A stretch of DNA of 64,000 nt from Chloroflexota bacterium (GCA_026707585.1 JAPOWQ010000029.1:1-64000), one strand, 5' to 3'. Counted from the stretch's first letter, positions 17,476-26,392 are shown. Notes: a model not told the origin generated them from the sequence alone. Program-made: numbers and translations.

Positions 17476-18056
17476 GCGGCTACCGGTATTTCGGCCAACC
17501 GGAGGAAATTCCGCAGGAGGGCGGGTCCGGCGGCGGTCAAGATGGATTCCGGGTGGAACTGCACGCCGTAGATGGGGTGCGAACGATGCTGCATTCCCAT
17601 GATAAGCCCGTCGGGGCTCTGGGCCGTGACCTCGAGTTCGTGCGGCAGGCCGTCCCGCTGCACGATCAGCGAGTGGTAGCGGGTCGCGTCGAAGGGATTC
17701 GGCAGATTCTTAAAGAGGCGGCGGCCGTCATGAGCAATGGGCGAGGTTTTGCCGTGCATGAGCACGGGGGCGCGGACGACGCGGCCGCCGAAGGCGGCGC
17801 CGATAGACTGGTGGCCGAGGCAGACGCCGAGAGTGGGGACGGTTGGGCCGAGCGTGCGGATGAGATCGACAGAGATTCCCGCCTCGTGCGGGGTGCAGGG
17901 GCCGGGTGAGATGACGATGGCGTCGGGGGCCATGGCCTTGACGTCGTCCACGGAGACCACATCGTTGCGATAGACGGCGACGTCCGGTTGCAGGACCTGG
18001 AGGTACTGCACGAGGTTGAAGGTGAACGAGTCGTAGTTATCCAAGACGAGCAGCAC
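17472..18056 (-). CDS. trpG: Anthranilate synthase glutamine amidotransferase subunit
   Basis: 194 aa from a GTG at 18056, chosen because the protein then begins LLVLDNYDSFTFNLVQYL as in all class I TrpG/PabA proteins. A strong GGAGGAGG sits 6 nt upstream inside the end of trpE (20-bp overlap). The triad Cys is in GVCLGHQSIG and His-Glu in FHPES. It supplies ammonia from glutamine to TrpE and may also serve para-aminobenzoate synthesis. Confidence 0.95.
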   Translation of the reverse strand: MLLVLDNYDSFTFNLVQYLQVLQPDVAVYRNDVVSVDDVKAMAPDAIVISPGPCTPHEAGISVDLIRTLGPTVPTLGVCLGHQSIGAAFGGRVVRAPVLMHGKTSPIAHDGRRLFKNLPNPFDATRYHSLIVQRDGLPHELEVTAQSPDGLIMGMQHRSHPIYGVQFHPESILTAAGPALLRNFLRLAEIPVAA

Positions 18057-19542
18057 GGGCCGCCTCCTCCGCGAGCTGGATGGCCTGCAGCACGGCGCGA
18101 GCCTTGTTGACGCACTCCTGGTATTCGGTGGCCGGGACCGAGTCAGCGACGATGCCGGCACCGGCCTGAACGTGAGCCTGGCCGTTGTGGGCCAGCAGGG
18201 TGCGAATGGTGATGGCGGTGTCCATATCGCCGGAGTGGCTGATGTAGCCGACGGCGCCGCCGTAGGGGCCGCGGCGCAGGTCTTCCAGTTCGGCGATGAT
18301 CTCCATGGCGCGGATCTTGGGGGCGCCGCTGAGGGTGCCGGCGGGGAAGCAGGCGCGGAGGGCGTCGACGCCGCTGAAGCGCGGATCGAGCCGGCCGCTC
18401 ACGTCGCTCACGATGTGCATGACGTGGGAGAACTTCTCGACGGTCATGAGGTCATCGACGTTGACGGTGCCGGGCCGGGAGACGCGGCCGAGATCGTTGC
18501 GGCCGAGGTCAACGAGCATGACGTGCTCGGCGAGCTCCTTGGGGTCGGCCAGGAGGTCGCGTTCGAGTTCGGCTTCCTGGTCCGGCGTTGAGCCGCGGGG
18601 GCGCGTGCCTGCGATCGGTCGAGTGCGGGCATGTCCGGCCACCGCCTGGAGGAGCATTTCGGGCGAGGCGCCGGCCAACTGCAGACTGCCGCAGTCCAGG
18701 AAGAACATGTAGGGGGACGGATTAACGCGCCGCAGGTGGCGGTAAACCTGGAAGGCGTCGACATTGAGGGGGCGGCTGAACCGGATGGAGGGCACGACCT
18801 GAATGATGTCACCGGCGGCGACGTATTCCTTGGCCCTGCGCACGCAGTCCTCGAATTCGGCCTGGCTCATGCTCTGGGAAGCGCCGTCGCCGTTCGCGGC
18901 AGGAAGCGGGGGCGGCGCGGCATAGGGACCGTCAAGTCGCCTGGCCTGGCGATCGAGACGGGTCTCGGCAGCGGCCAGGGCGGCGTCGGCATCGCCAACG
19001 GGATGCACGAGGGTCACGAGTCGCAGGACCTGTGTGACATGGTCAAAGACGACCAGGTCGTCGCAGTACATGAATACGGCGTCGGGCACGCCAAGGGTGT
19101 CCCGCTCGGGGACCGGCAGGCGTTCGAAGTCGGCCGCAACGTCGTAGGTGAGGTAGCCCACGGCACCGCCCTGGAAGGGTGGAAGATCGGGGTGCGTGGC
19201 AATAGGGAACGGGTGCCGGAGTCCGGCGATGAAGTCCAGCGGATCGTCGTAGGTCCGCGACACGGGTTGGGCGCCGCCGCTGACCACGGTGGCCTGGCCG
19301 TCGCGCAGGCGGGCGACGGTACGGGGGCTGCCTCCCACAAAGGAGTAGCGGCCGACCGACTCGCCGCGCTCGACGCTCTCCAAGAGAAACGAGGGACCGT
19401 CGCCGCGCAGCTTGAGGTAGGCGGCGACGGGGGTGTCGAGGTCGGCGGGGAGGTCCCGGAAGACGGGGACGCCACGCCCGGCACGCAGTTGCTGGAGCGT
19501 CCAAGCGCATGTGTCCGTGCGTGACGGTGCAGTGGACAGCAT
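18037..19542 (-). CDS. trpE: Anthranilate synthase component I
   Basis: 501 aa. Contains the tryptophan feedback-site motif LLESVERGESVGRYSF, the chorismate-binding segments IQVVPSIRFSRP and TRPIAGTRPRG, and the Mg-binding C-terminal half ending in GAGIVADSVPATEYQE. AAGGAGGGG precedes the ATG by 5 nt. First gene of the operon, downstream of a T-box leader, so it is controlled both by uncharged tRNA-Trp and, from the conserved LLES motif, probably by tryptophan inhibition. Confidence 0.96.
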   Translation of the reverse strand: MLSTAPSRTDTCAWTLQQLRAGRGVPVFRDLPADLDTPVAAYLKLRGDGPSFLLESVERGESVGRYSFVGGSPRTVARLRDGQATVVSGGAQPVSRTYDDPLDFIAGLRHPFPIATHPDLPPFQGGAVGYLTYDVAADFERLPVPERDTLGVPDAVFMYCDDLVVFDHVTQVLRLVTLVHPVGDADAALAAAETRLDRQARRLDGPYAAPPPLPAANGDGASQSMSQAEFEDCVRRAKEYVAAGDIIQVVPSIRFSRPLNVDAFQVYRHLRRVNPSPYMFFLDCGSLQLAGASPEMLLQAVAGHARTRPIAGTRPRGSTPDQEAELERDLLADPKELAEHVMLVDLGRNDLGRVSRPGTVNVDDLMTVEKFSHVMHIVSDVSGRLDPRFSGVDALRACFPAGTLSGAPKIRAMEIIAELEDLRRGPYGGAVGYISHSGDMDTAITIRTLLAHNGQAHVQAGAGIVADSVPATEYQECVNKARAVLQAIQLAEEAARAARLG

Positions 19543-19565
19543 GTGGCCCCTCCTTCCGGTGCCTT

Positions 19566-19602
19566 AAATCAAAAGCCTCTCGCCAGCAAAGGGGGCGAGA
19601 GG
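19566..19602 (-). terminator. Intrinsic terminator of the trp T-box leader
   Basis: On the minus strand CCTCTCGCC pairs with GGCGAGAGG around a 9-nt loop (stem 19576-19602), followed by CTTTTGATTT. In the T-box mechanism it forms when charged tRNA-Trp binds; otherwise the T-box sequence just upstream pairs into the antiterminator. Confidence 0.85.
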
Positions 19603-19842
19603 TTTGTGGCCTTCGCGGTGCCACCCCTGATTCAAGCGCCGAGGACGCTCCTCACAGGTACGGAGCCAACGGCTCGATACCCTGCCCGGATCACGGTGGG
19701 CTTCCGTCGGAGCCTACTGGGCGATGCCGTTCGGTCCGCGGCTCCCGGGGCCATTCGACGCTGTCTCCACGACCGGGCTTTCAGCACCTGGCCCGGCTCT
19801 CTGGCGTGGGGATTCGCGCGTACTCGTCCCGATCAACGCCTT
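19566..19842 (-). promoter_or_regulatory. T-box riboswitch (tRNA-Trp) controlling the trp operon
   Basis: The 15-nt T-box AGGGGTGGCACCGCG is at 19614-19628 (minus strand). Stem I begins with GATCGGGACGAGTA, has the distal AGAGAGCCGGG..AGGTGCTGAAAGCCCGG fold, and shows a specifier in CGAATGGCC, with UGG (Trp) at 19751-19753. The terminator follows and trpE starts 24 nt after it. The UGG codon and the gene downstream agree, so the leader should sense uncharged tRNA-Trp and allow read-through under tryptophan starvation. Confidence 0.93.
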
Positions 19843-19852
19843 TCCGGTGGCA

Positions 19853-19881
19853 AGCGTAGGCGCGGTATGCGGGCGAGTCAA
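19853..19881 (-). promoter_or_regulatory. Promoter of the trp operon
   Basis: A TTGACT (19876-19881) and a TACGCT (19853-19858) on the minus strand are spaced by 17 bp. The inferred start near 19846 coincides with the first bases of the T-box stem I, which supports the call. Confidence 0.65.
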
Positions 19882-19933
19882 CGGTTATTTCGGATGTTGC
19901 TGGTTCAAGGCAACCGGACGAGGCGCGGCGGTG

Positions 19934-20761
19934 TCAGCTCCCGCGCGCATGGGCGATCAGGTTGCGGATGGCTGCGGTGTGGGCACGGAGCATGCCGGTG
20001 GGGTCGTCGGCGCCGTCGGGATCGCGGCCCTCCCACTCGGTGGACACGTAGCCGTCGTAGTGTGCGTGGACGAGCCGCTCGAGCATGTCGGCCAATGGGA
20101 GATCGCCTTCGCCGGGGCCCACGGACTCCCAGCCGTCGCGGCCGCCGCCGGTGAGCTTCATGTCCTTGAAATGCGTGTGGATGACGTCGCGATGGATGAG
20201 GTCCCACGTCTGTTCGACCGTCTCACCGTGGCGGACGGGATGGGCGAAGTCCCAGACCACGCCGATGCCGGTGTGGTCGGCAAGGTCGAGCACATGCCGG
20301 ACCCGCTGGCCGGTCGAGAAGGCGTCGTGGGTTTCGAGGGCCAGGCGGATGCCATACGCATCGGCCGCGACGGCAACTTCGCGCAGCGCCTCGGCGACCC
20401 AGCCGTTGACCTCGTCGTCGGGAGGGCCGGGCTCATAGCTGCCACCAAAGACGCGGACGATCGGGGCGTCCCAGGCATCGGCAAGCTCGACGAACGCGAT
20501 CGCTTGATCCACAGCCTCTTTCCGATCAGGGGCGGAGGGCAGGGCGAAGCGAGCACCACTGCCGACGACGCAGATTTCGAGCCCGGCATCAGCGATCGTT
20601 TCAAACACCGCGGTGCGCCGATCCTCGGGCATTACAGGATCGATGGGTTGGCCGTCGAGGTTGCGGAGCTCGAGGCCCTCGCAGCCCAACTGGGCGGCGA
20701 CGGCGACGTGTCGCTCAAGCGACCAGGCGGGCGCGGAATAGGTTGTGTAGGAAACGCGCAT
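19934..20761 (-). CDS. Sugar phosphate isomerase/epimerase (AP endonuclease 2-type TIM barrel)
   Basis: 275 aa from ATG 20761 (MRVSYTTYSAPAWSLERHV). TIM-barrel metal ligands are recognisable: Glu in LALETHDAFS, Asp/His in VVWDFAHP and HTHFKDMK, and the C-terminal Glu in YVSTEWEG. Family members interconvert keto- and aldo-sugars, inososes or hydroxypyruvate using a divalent metal. Downstream of it on the minus strand lies only the trp leader; it is divergent from the first glycosyltransferase, with 122 bp between the starts. Confidence 0.82.
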   Translation of the reverse strand: MRVSYTTYSAPAWSLERHVAVAAQLGCEGLELRNLDGQPIDPVMPEDRRTAVFETIADAGLEICVVGSGARFALPSAPDRKEAVDQAIAFVELADAWDAPIVRVFGGSYEPGPPDDEVNGWVAEALREVAVAADAYGIRLALETHDAFSTGQRVRHVLDLADHTGIGVVWDFAHPVRHGETVEQTWDLIHRDVIHTHFKDMKLTGGGRDGWESVGPGEGDLPLADMLERLVHAHYDGYVSTEWEGRDPDGADDPTGMLRAHTAAIRNLIAHARGS

Positions 20762-20883
20762 CGGCCCGATCCCGTGCGTACATAACGTGGGATTATGCCG
20801 CGTACCAGTTGCGGGCGGGCGTGTGCCATAGTCACCGTGGGACGTCGATTCGCGCCCAGCCGGTTTCTGAGTGGGGGTCGGAT

Positions 20884-21609
20884 TTGCGGCAAGCTTCTGG
20901 CACGACCGGGTCGTGGACGTCAATCAGCGTGTTCTTTCCCTGCCACAACGAGGAGGAGAACGTCGAGCGCGTCATCGGCAACGCACTGGCGCATCTGCCG
21001 GGGGTGAGCGACGACTTCGAGATCATCATCGTCAATGACGGGTCGAGCGACGACACGGCGGCGCGTGCCGGGGCGATCGCGGAGAACGATGCGCGGGTCC
21101 GGGTGGTGTCGCATTCGACCAACATGGGGTACGGCCGCGCGCTGCGGACAGGGTTTGAGGCGGCGAAGGGCGACCTGATCTTCTGTGCAGACGGCGACGG
21201 GCAGTTTTCGCTGGCGGACCTGCCGCAGGTTGTGAATGCGCTGGACGACCACGGGTTTGTCCTGGGATTCCGGATCAATCGAGCGGACCCCTTCTATCGG
21301 CGGCTGAATGCGTGGCTGTGGGGGCTGTCCGTGCGGTTTCTGCTCGGTTTTCGGGTCCGCGATTTGGACTGCGGGTTCAAGCTGTATCGGCGGGAGGCCG
21401 TGCCCGTGGAGGATTTTATTTCCGGGCGCGGCGCGGCGATTTCGGCCGAGCTGATTGCGCGCGCGTTGCGGGGCGGTTACAGCTTCACGCAGGTCGGGGT
21501 GACGCATTACCCGCGGCAGGCGGGCGTGCAGTCGGGGAACAGTCCCAGGGTGATTCTGAACTCGTTTCTTGACATCATTCACCTATGGCGAGGTCTCCGA
21601 TCAAGCTAA
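20884..21609 (+). CDS. Family 2 glycosyltransferase (DPM1-like)
   Basis: About 241 aa. GT-A fold: SVFFPCHNEEENV at the start, NDGSSDDT, and the DxD-type FCADGDGQF, then LDCGFKLYRR typical of polyprenyl-phosphate mannosyl/glucosyl transferases. The start is uncertain: a TTG at 20884 follows GGGGG by 8 nt and places the conserved region close to the N-terminus, while an ATG at 20743 would overlap the divergent isomerase. No membrane segments at the C-terminus, so probably a soluble or peripheral transferase making a lipid-linked sugar. Confidence 0.8.
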   Translation: MRQASGTTGSWTSISVFFPCHNEEENVERVIGNALAHLPGVSDDFEIIIVNDGSSDDTAARAGAIAENDARVRVVSHSTNMGYGRALRTGFEAAKGDLIFCADGDGQFSLADLPQVVNALDDHGFVLGFRINRADPFYRRLNAWLWGLSVRFLLGFRVRDLDCGFKLYRREAVPVEDFISGRGAAISAELIARALRGGYSFTQVGVTHYPRQAGVQSGNSPRVILNSFLDIIHLWRGLRSS

Positions 21610-22265
21610 GCGTGATCGTTCCCGCGTTTAACGAAGCGGAGACGATTGCGTTGGTGCTGGAGCGGGTGTCTGCCCTGAATCTCGATACCGAGATCATCGT
21701 GGTGGATGACAGCTCAACCGACCGGACGCTCGATGCCATCACGGAAGCCGAAGTATCCGGGGTCCGTGTCGTGCGGCATCCCGTGAACCAGGGGAAGGGC
21801 GCGGCCGTTCGCACGGGCCTGACCGAGGCCAGCGGCGACGTGATTGTGATCCAGGACGCCGACCTGGAATACCACCCGAACGACTTTGTTCCGATGCTCA
21901 AGCTGATTGAGTCGGGCGAGGCACGGGTGGTGTACGGCTACCGCGACTTCAGCAGCCAGCGGTTCCTGCTGCGAGCCGGGAACCAGGCGCTGACGTTGCT
22001 GACGAATGTGCTGTACGGCGTCGGCATCCGGGACATGGAGACCTGCTACAAGATGTGGCGGCGCGACGTGCTGGAGGGCGTGACGCTACGGGCCGACTCG
22101 TTCGATCTTGAAGTCGAGCTCACCGCCGCGTTCGTGTCGGCGGGTGAGGAGATTGCCCAGGTTCCGATCAGCTACCAGGCTCGCGAGGAGAAAAAGAAGC
22201 TGCGCTGGTGGGTGGACGGGCCGGAGGCCGTGATCAAGCTGATTCGGTATCGGTTTCTTCGTTAG
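21585..22265 (+). CDS. Family 2 glycosyltransferase (dolichyl/polyprenyl-phosphate type)
   Basis: 226 aa. LSVIVPAFNEAETI, VVDDSSTDRT and QDADLEYHP show the GT-A nucleotide-sugar site; RDMETCYKMWRR is the acceptor-side motif seen in polyprenyl-phosphate glucosyl/mannosyltransferases. Overlaps the previous glycosyltransferase by 25 bp, so they are coupled and probably act on related lipid carriers. Its end overlaps the convergent zinc-ribbon gene by 32 bp. Confidence 0.87.
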   Translation: MARSPIKLSVIVPAFNEAETIALVLERVSALNLDTEIIVVDDSSTDRTLDAITEAEVSGVRVVRHPVNQGKGAAVRTGLTEASGDVIVIQDADLEYHPNDFVPMLKLIESGEARVVYGYRDFSSQRFLLRAGNQALTLLTNVLYGVGIRDMETCYKMWRRDVLEGVTLRADSFDLEVELTAAFVSAGEEIAQVPISYQAREEKKKLRWWVDGPEAVIKLIRYRFLR

Positions 22266-22557
22266 ACGCTGGCGGCGGGGCAGCGGCAGCTTCGGAGGGC
22301 GCCTCAGCGCCTGCGGCATCGCCCACACTGGCGTAGGGCAGCGCATCTTCGGGGAGGTCAATGTTGGGCGCCGCGGGCGCAACCACCGGCGTCGCAGCGG
22401 GAATCTGGGGCGGACGCGAGTCCCACGCGCGGGAATCGGCCGGGGCGTTCTGGTGGATGAACTGGCCACAGTACTGGCAAAAGACGTAGTCGTTGAGGAC
22501 GAGACGGAAACAGCGGGGGCAATAGGGGTCTTCGTGAGTGAATGGACTGGCGCTCAT
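22234..22557 (-). CDS. Zinc-ribbon protein with disordered Ala/Pro-rich tail
   Basis: 107 aa. Two CxxC pairs, CPRC and CQYCG (residues ~13-30), make one zinc ribbon; the rest is low-complexity Ala, Pro and Glu. The ATG overlaps the stop of mnmA by 4 bp, so the two are translationally coupled. Function unknown. The C-terminal coding end overlaps the convergent glycosyltransferase. Confidence 0.75.
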   Translation of the reverse strand: MSASPFTHEDPYCPRCFRLVLNDYVFCQYCGQFIHQNAPADSRAWDSRPPQIPAATPVVAPAAPNIDLPEDALPYASVGDAAGAEAPSEAAAAPPPASNEETDTESA

Positions 22558-23636
22558 CGGGCTGTCACCGCGGCGATGGTGCCGCCGCCCAGGACCTCGT
22601 CGCCAGCATAGAAGACGGCGGACTGGCCGGGAGCGGGCGCCCAGGTCGGATCACCGAATTCCAGGGTTACCCCGTCGGGGGCAATGACGAGCGTCGCATC
22701 CTCAAGCGGCATTCGGTAGCGGGTTCTTACGCCGACCGAACAGGGCGCGACTGGCGGGGCGTCGGCCACCCAGTGGACGTCGCGCACTACGATCTGGCGT
22801 GCGCCGCTTTCGTCGCGCGAACCGACAGTCAGCCGATTGGTTTCAGGGTCCAGTTCGACGACGTAGCGGCGAGCGGATCCACCGCCGAGATTGAGTCCGC
22901 GACGCTGGCCGGGGGTGAAGGCCTCAAGGCCGTCGTGATGTCCGACGAGGCGACCTGCGGTGTCGACAATGTCGCCAGGGCCGGTGGTCCCATGGGCGCG
23001 AACGTAGCCGGCGTGGTCGTTATCCGGCACAAAGCAGATTTCCTGGCTGTCGGCCTTGAGGGCGACGGGCAGGCCGAACTCAGCGGCCAGCCGGCGGACT
23101 TGACGCTTGGTGAGATCGCCCAGCGGGAAGAGGGTGCGGGCGAGCTGGCGCTGGCCGAGCACGTGAAGGACGTAGGACTGGTCCTTGCCCGGGTCTCGGG
23201 CGGTGAAGAGTCGCCTTCGTCCACTGGTTTCGTCAGTCTTGATGCGCGCGTAGTGGCCGGTGGCGATGAAGTCGGCGCCGAGTTCGTTGGCCCTGGTGAG
23301 GAATGAGCCGAAGCGGACGGTGCGATTGCACATGACGCAGGGGTTGGGGGTCTGACCGTTGAGGTAGGACGTGATCCAGGGATCGATGACGGCGGCTTCG
23401 AACTCGCGTCGGTAGTCGATGACGTAGTGAGGCACGCCGAGGATGGCGCAGACGCGACGGGCGTCGTCGATGGTGTCGGGCGTGCAGCAGCCGTTGCCGG
23501 TGGCGCGAGCCATAAGCTCGGCCGGCCACTGGTTGAAGGTGACGCCGATGACGTCGTAGCCGTCGCGAGCCAACAGGGCGGCGGCGACGGAGCTGTCGAC
23601 GCCGCCGCTCATGGCCACGAGGACGCGAGAGGGCAT
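22554..23636 (-). CDS. mnmA: tRNA-specific 2-thiouridylase MnmA
   Basis: 360 aa. N-terminal PP-loop VAMSGGVDSSVAAALL binds ATP. The catalytic cysteines are in NPCVMCNRTVRFG and SQEICFVPDND, and GKDQSYVLHVL is a family hallmark. MnmA thiolates U34 of tRNA-Lys, -Glu and -Gln. It also contains an extra GCCTPDTIDDARRVC segment near the N-terminus, as in Chloroflexota/actinobacterial-type MnmA. Divergent from apgM; followed by a coupled zinc-ribbon gene. Confidence 0.96.
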   Translation of the reverse strand: MPSRVLVAMSGGVDSSVAAALLARDGYDVIGVTFNQWPAELMARATGNGCCTPDTIDDARRVCAILGVPHYVIDYRREFEAAVIDPWITSYLNGQTPNPCVMCNRTVRFGSFLTRANELGADFIATGHYARIKTDETSGRRRLFTARDPGKDQSYVLHVLGQRQLARTLFPLGDLTKRQVRRLAAEFGLPVALKADSQEICFVPDNDHAGYVRAHGTTGPGDIVDTAGRLVGHHDGLEAFTPGQRRGLNLGGGSARRYVVELDPETNRLTVGSRDESGARQIVVRDVHWVADAPPVAPCSVGVRTRYRMPLEDATLVIAPDGVTLEFGDPTWAPAPGQSAVFYAGDEVLGGGTIAAVTAR

Positions 23637-23796
23637 GGCTGGATTGGGCGGTGGACCGGTTCTGTTGAGGCTAGCACCGAGGGGCGGGGAAGGGCGTGGG
23701 GACTCCGCGATGGCGCCAGGGTGTGAGGTCTTAGGGCGCGTGCGGACCGGATTGGCGCGCCTTGAAGGGTCGCGATGGGGACTGGGCAGCCAGATA

Positions 23797-25035
23797 ATGT
23801 GGAAAACGGATTGCCCAGCGAGTTCTCACTTGGTTGATTCCTGCCTGCCCCAGTCGCTGGTCCAGCCGGCAGCGACGAAGCTGGTGTTGCTGGTGCTGGA
23901 CGGCCTGGGCGGCTTGCCGCGCGAGCCGGGCGGGCCGACTGAACTGGAGGCCGCCGAGACGCCAAATCTCGACCGGCTGGCGGCGGAAGGGCAGGTGGGG
24001 CTGAGCCAGCCGGTTGGCCTGGGGATCACGCCGGGGAGCGGGCCGGGACACCTGGCGCTGTTTGGATATGACCCCGTGGCTTCGAACATTGGGCGCGGCG
24101 CACTGTCGGCGCTGGGCCTGGGACTGCGGCTTGAGGCGGGAGACCTGGGGGTGCGGCTGAACTTTTGCACCCTGGACGACCAGGGAGTCGTGGTTGACCG
24201 GCGGGCGGGGCGGATCGATACGCAAATCAACCAGGCGCTGGTTGCGAGGCTGAATGGGATTGAGGTTCCGGGGGTGGAACTGGCGTTCGCCACGGAGTCG
24301 CAACACCGGGCGGTGCTGATAATGCGCGGCGCGTATTTGTCGCCGGCGGTGCAGGAGACCGACCCACAGGCGGTGGGCGTTCCGCCGCTCGAACCGGAGC
24401 CGCTGACGGCGACGGCTCAACACACGAGTGCGGTGCTGCGGTTGGTTACGGAGGCCGTGCGGGATTGCATCGGCGGAGAATCGCCGGCGAACTTTGTGCT
24501 GATGCGGGGATACGCCGGACTGCCGGAGCTGGAAAGCCTGAACTCGCTTTATGGGTTGCAGGCGGTCTGCCTGGCGACGTATCCGATGTACAAGGGATTA
24601 GCCCGCGTGGCGGGCATGGCGGTTGTTGACGGGTTGCATTCGGTGGACAACCAGATGACGACGCTGGCGACGGTGTGGGACGAGCACGACTACTTCTTCA
24701 TTCACCACAAGGCACCGGACGCCCGGGGCGAAGACGGCGGCTTTGACGCGAAGGCGGCGGCGATCGAGGAGATGGACCGGCGGGTGCCGGATCTGATGGC
24801 GCTAGGGCCGGACGTGCTGGCAGTGACCGGCGACCATTCGACGCCGTCCACGTTACGGCAGCATTCGTGGCATCCGGTGCCGTGTCTGTTCCGGGCTGGC
24901 AGCGTGCTGCCGGACACCGTGGAGAGCTTTGGTGAACGAGCGTGCGGACAGGGATCGCTGGGTGTGTTTCCGGCGCAGTCGATCATGCCGCTGATGCTGG
25001 CGCATGGCGGACGGCTGCAGAAGTTTGGTGCGTGA
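23797..25035 (+). CDS. apgM: Cofactor-independent phosphoglycerate mutase, archaeal type
   Basis: About 412 aa from ATG 23797. Alkaline-phosphatase-like metalloenzyme: LVLLVLDGLGGLPR, the serine-nucleophile region TPGSGPGHLALFGYDP, and C-terminal metal ligands in AVTGDHSTPSTLRQHSWHP. It interconverts 3- and 2-phosphoglycerate. Overlaps selA by up to 32 bp depending on the selA start. An upstream in-frame extension to 23611 is open but has no family similarity and overlaps the mnmA start, so it was not used. Confidence 0.9.
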   Translation: MWKTDCPASSHLVDSCLPQSLVQPAATKLVLLVLDGLGGLPREPGGPTELEAAETPNLDRLAAEGQVGLSQPVGLGITPGSGPGHLALFGYDPVASNIGRGALSALGLGLRLEAGDLGVRLNFCTLDDQGVVVDRRAGRIDTQINQALVARLNGIEVPGVELAFATESQHRAVLIMRGAYLSPAVQETDPQAVGVPPLEPEPLTATAQHTSAVLRLVTEAVRDCIGGESPANFVLMRGYAGLPELESLNSLYGLQAVCLATYPMYKGLARVAGMAVVDGLHSVDNQMTTLATVWDEHDYFFIHHKAPDARGEDGGFDAKAAAIEEMDRRVPDLMALGPDVLAVTGDHSTPSTLRQHSWHPVPCLFRAGSVLPDTVESFGERACGQGSLGVFPAQSIMPLMLAHGGRLQKFGA

Positions 25036-26392
25036 GGTGAGCGACGCAGGGCGCGGATTCCGAGCGATTCCATCAGTGGACGTGGTGGCGCAGACCATTG
25101 CGCGGCTGGCGCCGGAGGTGCCGGCGCGGATGGCGGTGCGGGCCGCGCAGGCGGAGATCGAGACGGTGCGGGCCGCGGTTAGCCGCGGTGACGCGGCCGC
25201 CGCGCCGGACGCCATTGCCGAGGCCGGGGCGCTGCGGGCGCGGCTGGTGCTGGCGGACGCGCCGGGGCCGGTGATCAATGCGACGGGCGTGATTATTCAC
25301 ACGAATCTGGGTCGGGCGCCGCTGAGCGAGCGGGCGCTGGCCGCGGTTCGAGCGGCGGCTGGCGGATACAGCGATCTCGAGTTCGACCTGACGACTGGCC
25401 GCCGCGGCTCGCGATCGAGCCACATTTCGGACGTGGTGCGTGAAGTCACGGGAGCCGGGGCGGCGCTGGTTCTCAACAACAACGCGGCCGCGGTGTTCCT
25501 GGCGCTGGAGGCGCACGCGCGGGGTCGCGAGGTGCTGGTGGCGCGGGGAGAGTCGATCGAGATCGGGGGTGGGTTTCGGATTCCGGACATCCTGCAGGCC
25601 AGCGGAGCGCGACTGCGGGACGTGGGAACGACGAACCGGACACGGGTGGAGGACTATGCGCGGGCGGTGACCGATGCAACGGCCGCGATCATGCGGGTGC
25701 ATCCGAGCAACTTTGCGCAGGTGGGGTTTACGGAGTCGCCGGACGCGCGCGCGCTGGCCGGCCTGGCGCGGGAATGCGGACTCTTGCTGATCACTGACCT
25801 AGGTTCAGGAGCGCTGCTGGACACGGCGGCGTACGGCCTGGCGCGGGAGCCGCTGATCGGGGAGGCGCTGGAGGACGGGGCGGACCTGGTGACGTTTTCC
25901 GGCGACAAACTGCTGGGCGGGCCCCAGGCCGGGGTGATCGTGGGGTCGGCAGACGTTGTGGAGCGGATAGCGCGGCGGCCGATGGCGCGGGCGCTACGTC
26001 CGGACAAGATGACGATTGCGGGATTGCGGGCGACGCTGGGGCACTACCTGCGGGGCGAGGCCGTGGAGGAGGTGCCGGTCTGGCAGATGATCGCCTGCGG
26101 GTTGGACGAACTGCGGTCGCGCGCTGAGCGGGTGATGGACGGCGGGACGGGCTTGCGGGTGGTGGACTCGTCGGCAGCCGTTGGTGGTGGGTCGCTACCG
26201 GGCCAGGTGTTGCCGAGCGTGGCGATCGAGATCGCGGACGCGGAGGCTGGCGCGGAGGACGCGGCCCGGCGGCTGCGAAGGTTCGCGCGTCCGGTTGTCG
26301 GGCGCATTCGCGCGGACCGTCTGCGGCTGGACATGCGAACGGTGTTGCCGAGGGACGAAGGCCCGCTGCGGGAGGCACTGCAGGCGCTGTAG
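25004..26392 (+). CDS. selA: L-seryl-tRNA(Sec) selenium transferase
   Basis: 462 aa. PLP enzyme converting Ser-tRNA(Sec) to Sec-tRNA(Sec) with selenophosphate. The Schiff-base lysine is in SGDKLLGGPQAG; GVIIHTNLGRAPL, LVLNNNAAAVFLAL and GGGFRIPDIL are SelA-specific. The start may be the ATG at 25004 or in-frame GTGs at 25028 or 25037, all inside or just after the end of apgM. No selB, selD or tRNA-Sec gene is in the window, so selenoprotein synthesis cannot be confirmed from here. Confidence 0.93.
   Translation: MADGCRSLVREVSDAGRGFRAIPSVDVVAQTIARLAPEVPARMAVRAAQAEIETVRAAVSRGDAAAAPDAIAEAGALRARLVLADAPGPVINATGVIIHTNLGRAPLSERALAAVRAAAGGYSDLEFDLTTGRRGSRSSHISDVVREVTGAGAALVLNNNAAAVFLALEAHARGREVLVARGESIEIGGGFRIPDILQASGARLRDVGTTNRTRVEDYARAVTDATAAIMRVHPSNFAQVGFTESPDARALAGLARECGLLLITDLGSGALLDTAAYGLAREPLIGEALEDGADLVTFSGDKLLGGPQAGVIVGSADVVERIARRPMARALRPDKMTIAGLRATLGHYLRGEAVEEVPVWQMIACGLDELRSRAERVMDGGTGLRVVDSSAAVGGGSLPGQVLPSVAIEIADAEAGAEDAARRLRRFARPVVGRIRADRLRLDMRTVLPRDEGPLREALQAL

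Noticed and set aside
19543-20785. Long plus-strand open frames across the trp leader and the isomerase gene
   Set aside because: They lie opposite the T-box, promoter and a well-supported isomerase, and their products are low-complexity Arg/Gly-rich with no domain. High GC produces such frames.
23611-23796. 5' extension of apgM to 23611
   Set aside because: The added ~60 residues have no similarity to the family and overlap the start of the divergent mnmA; the ATG at 23797 is more natural.
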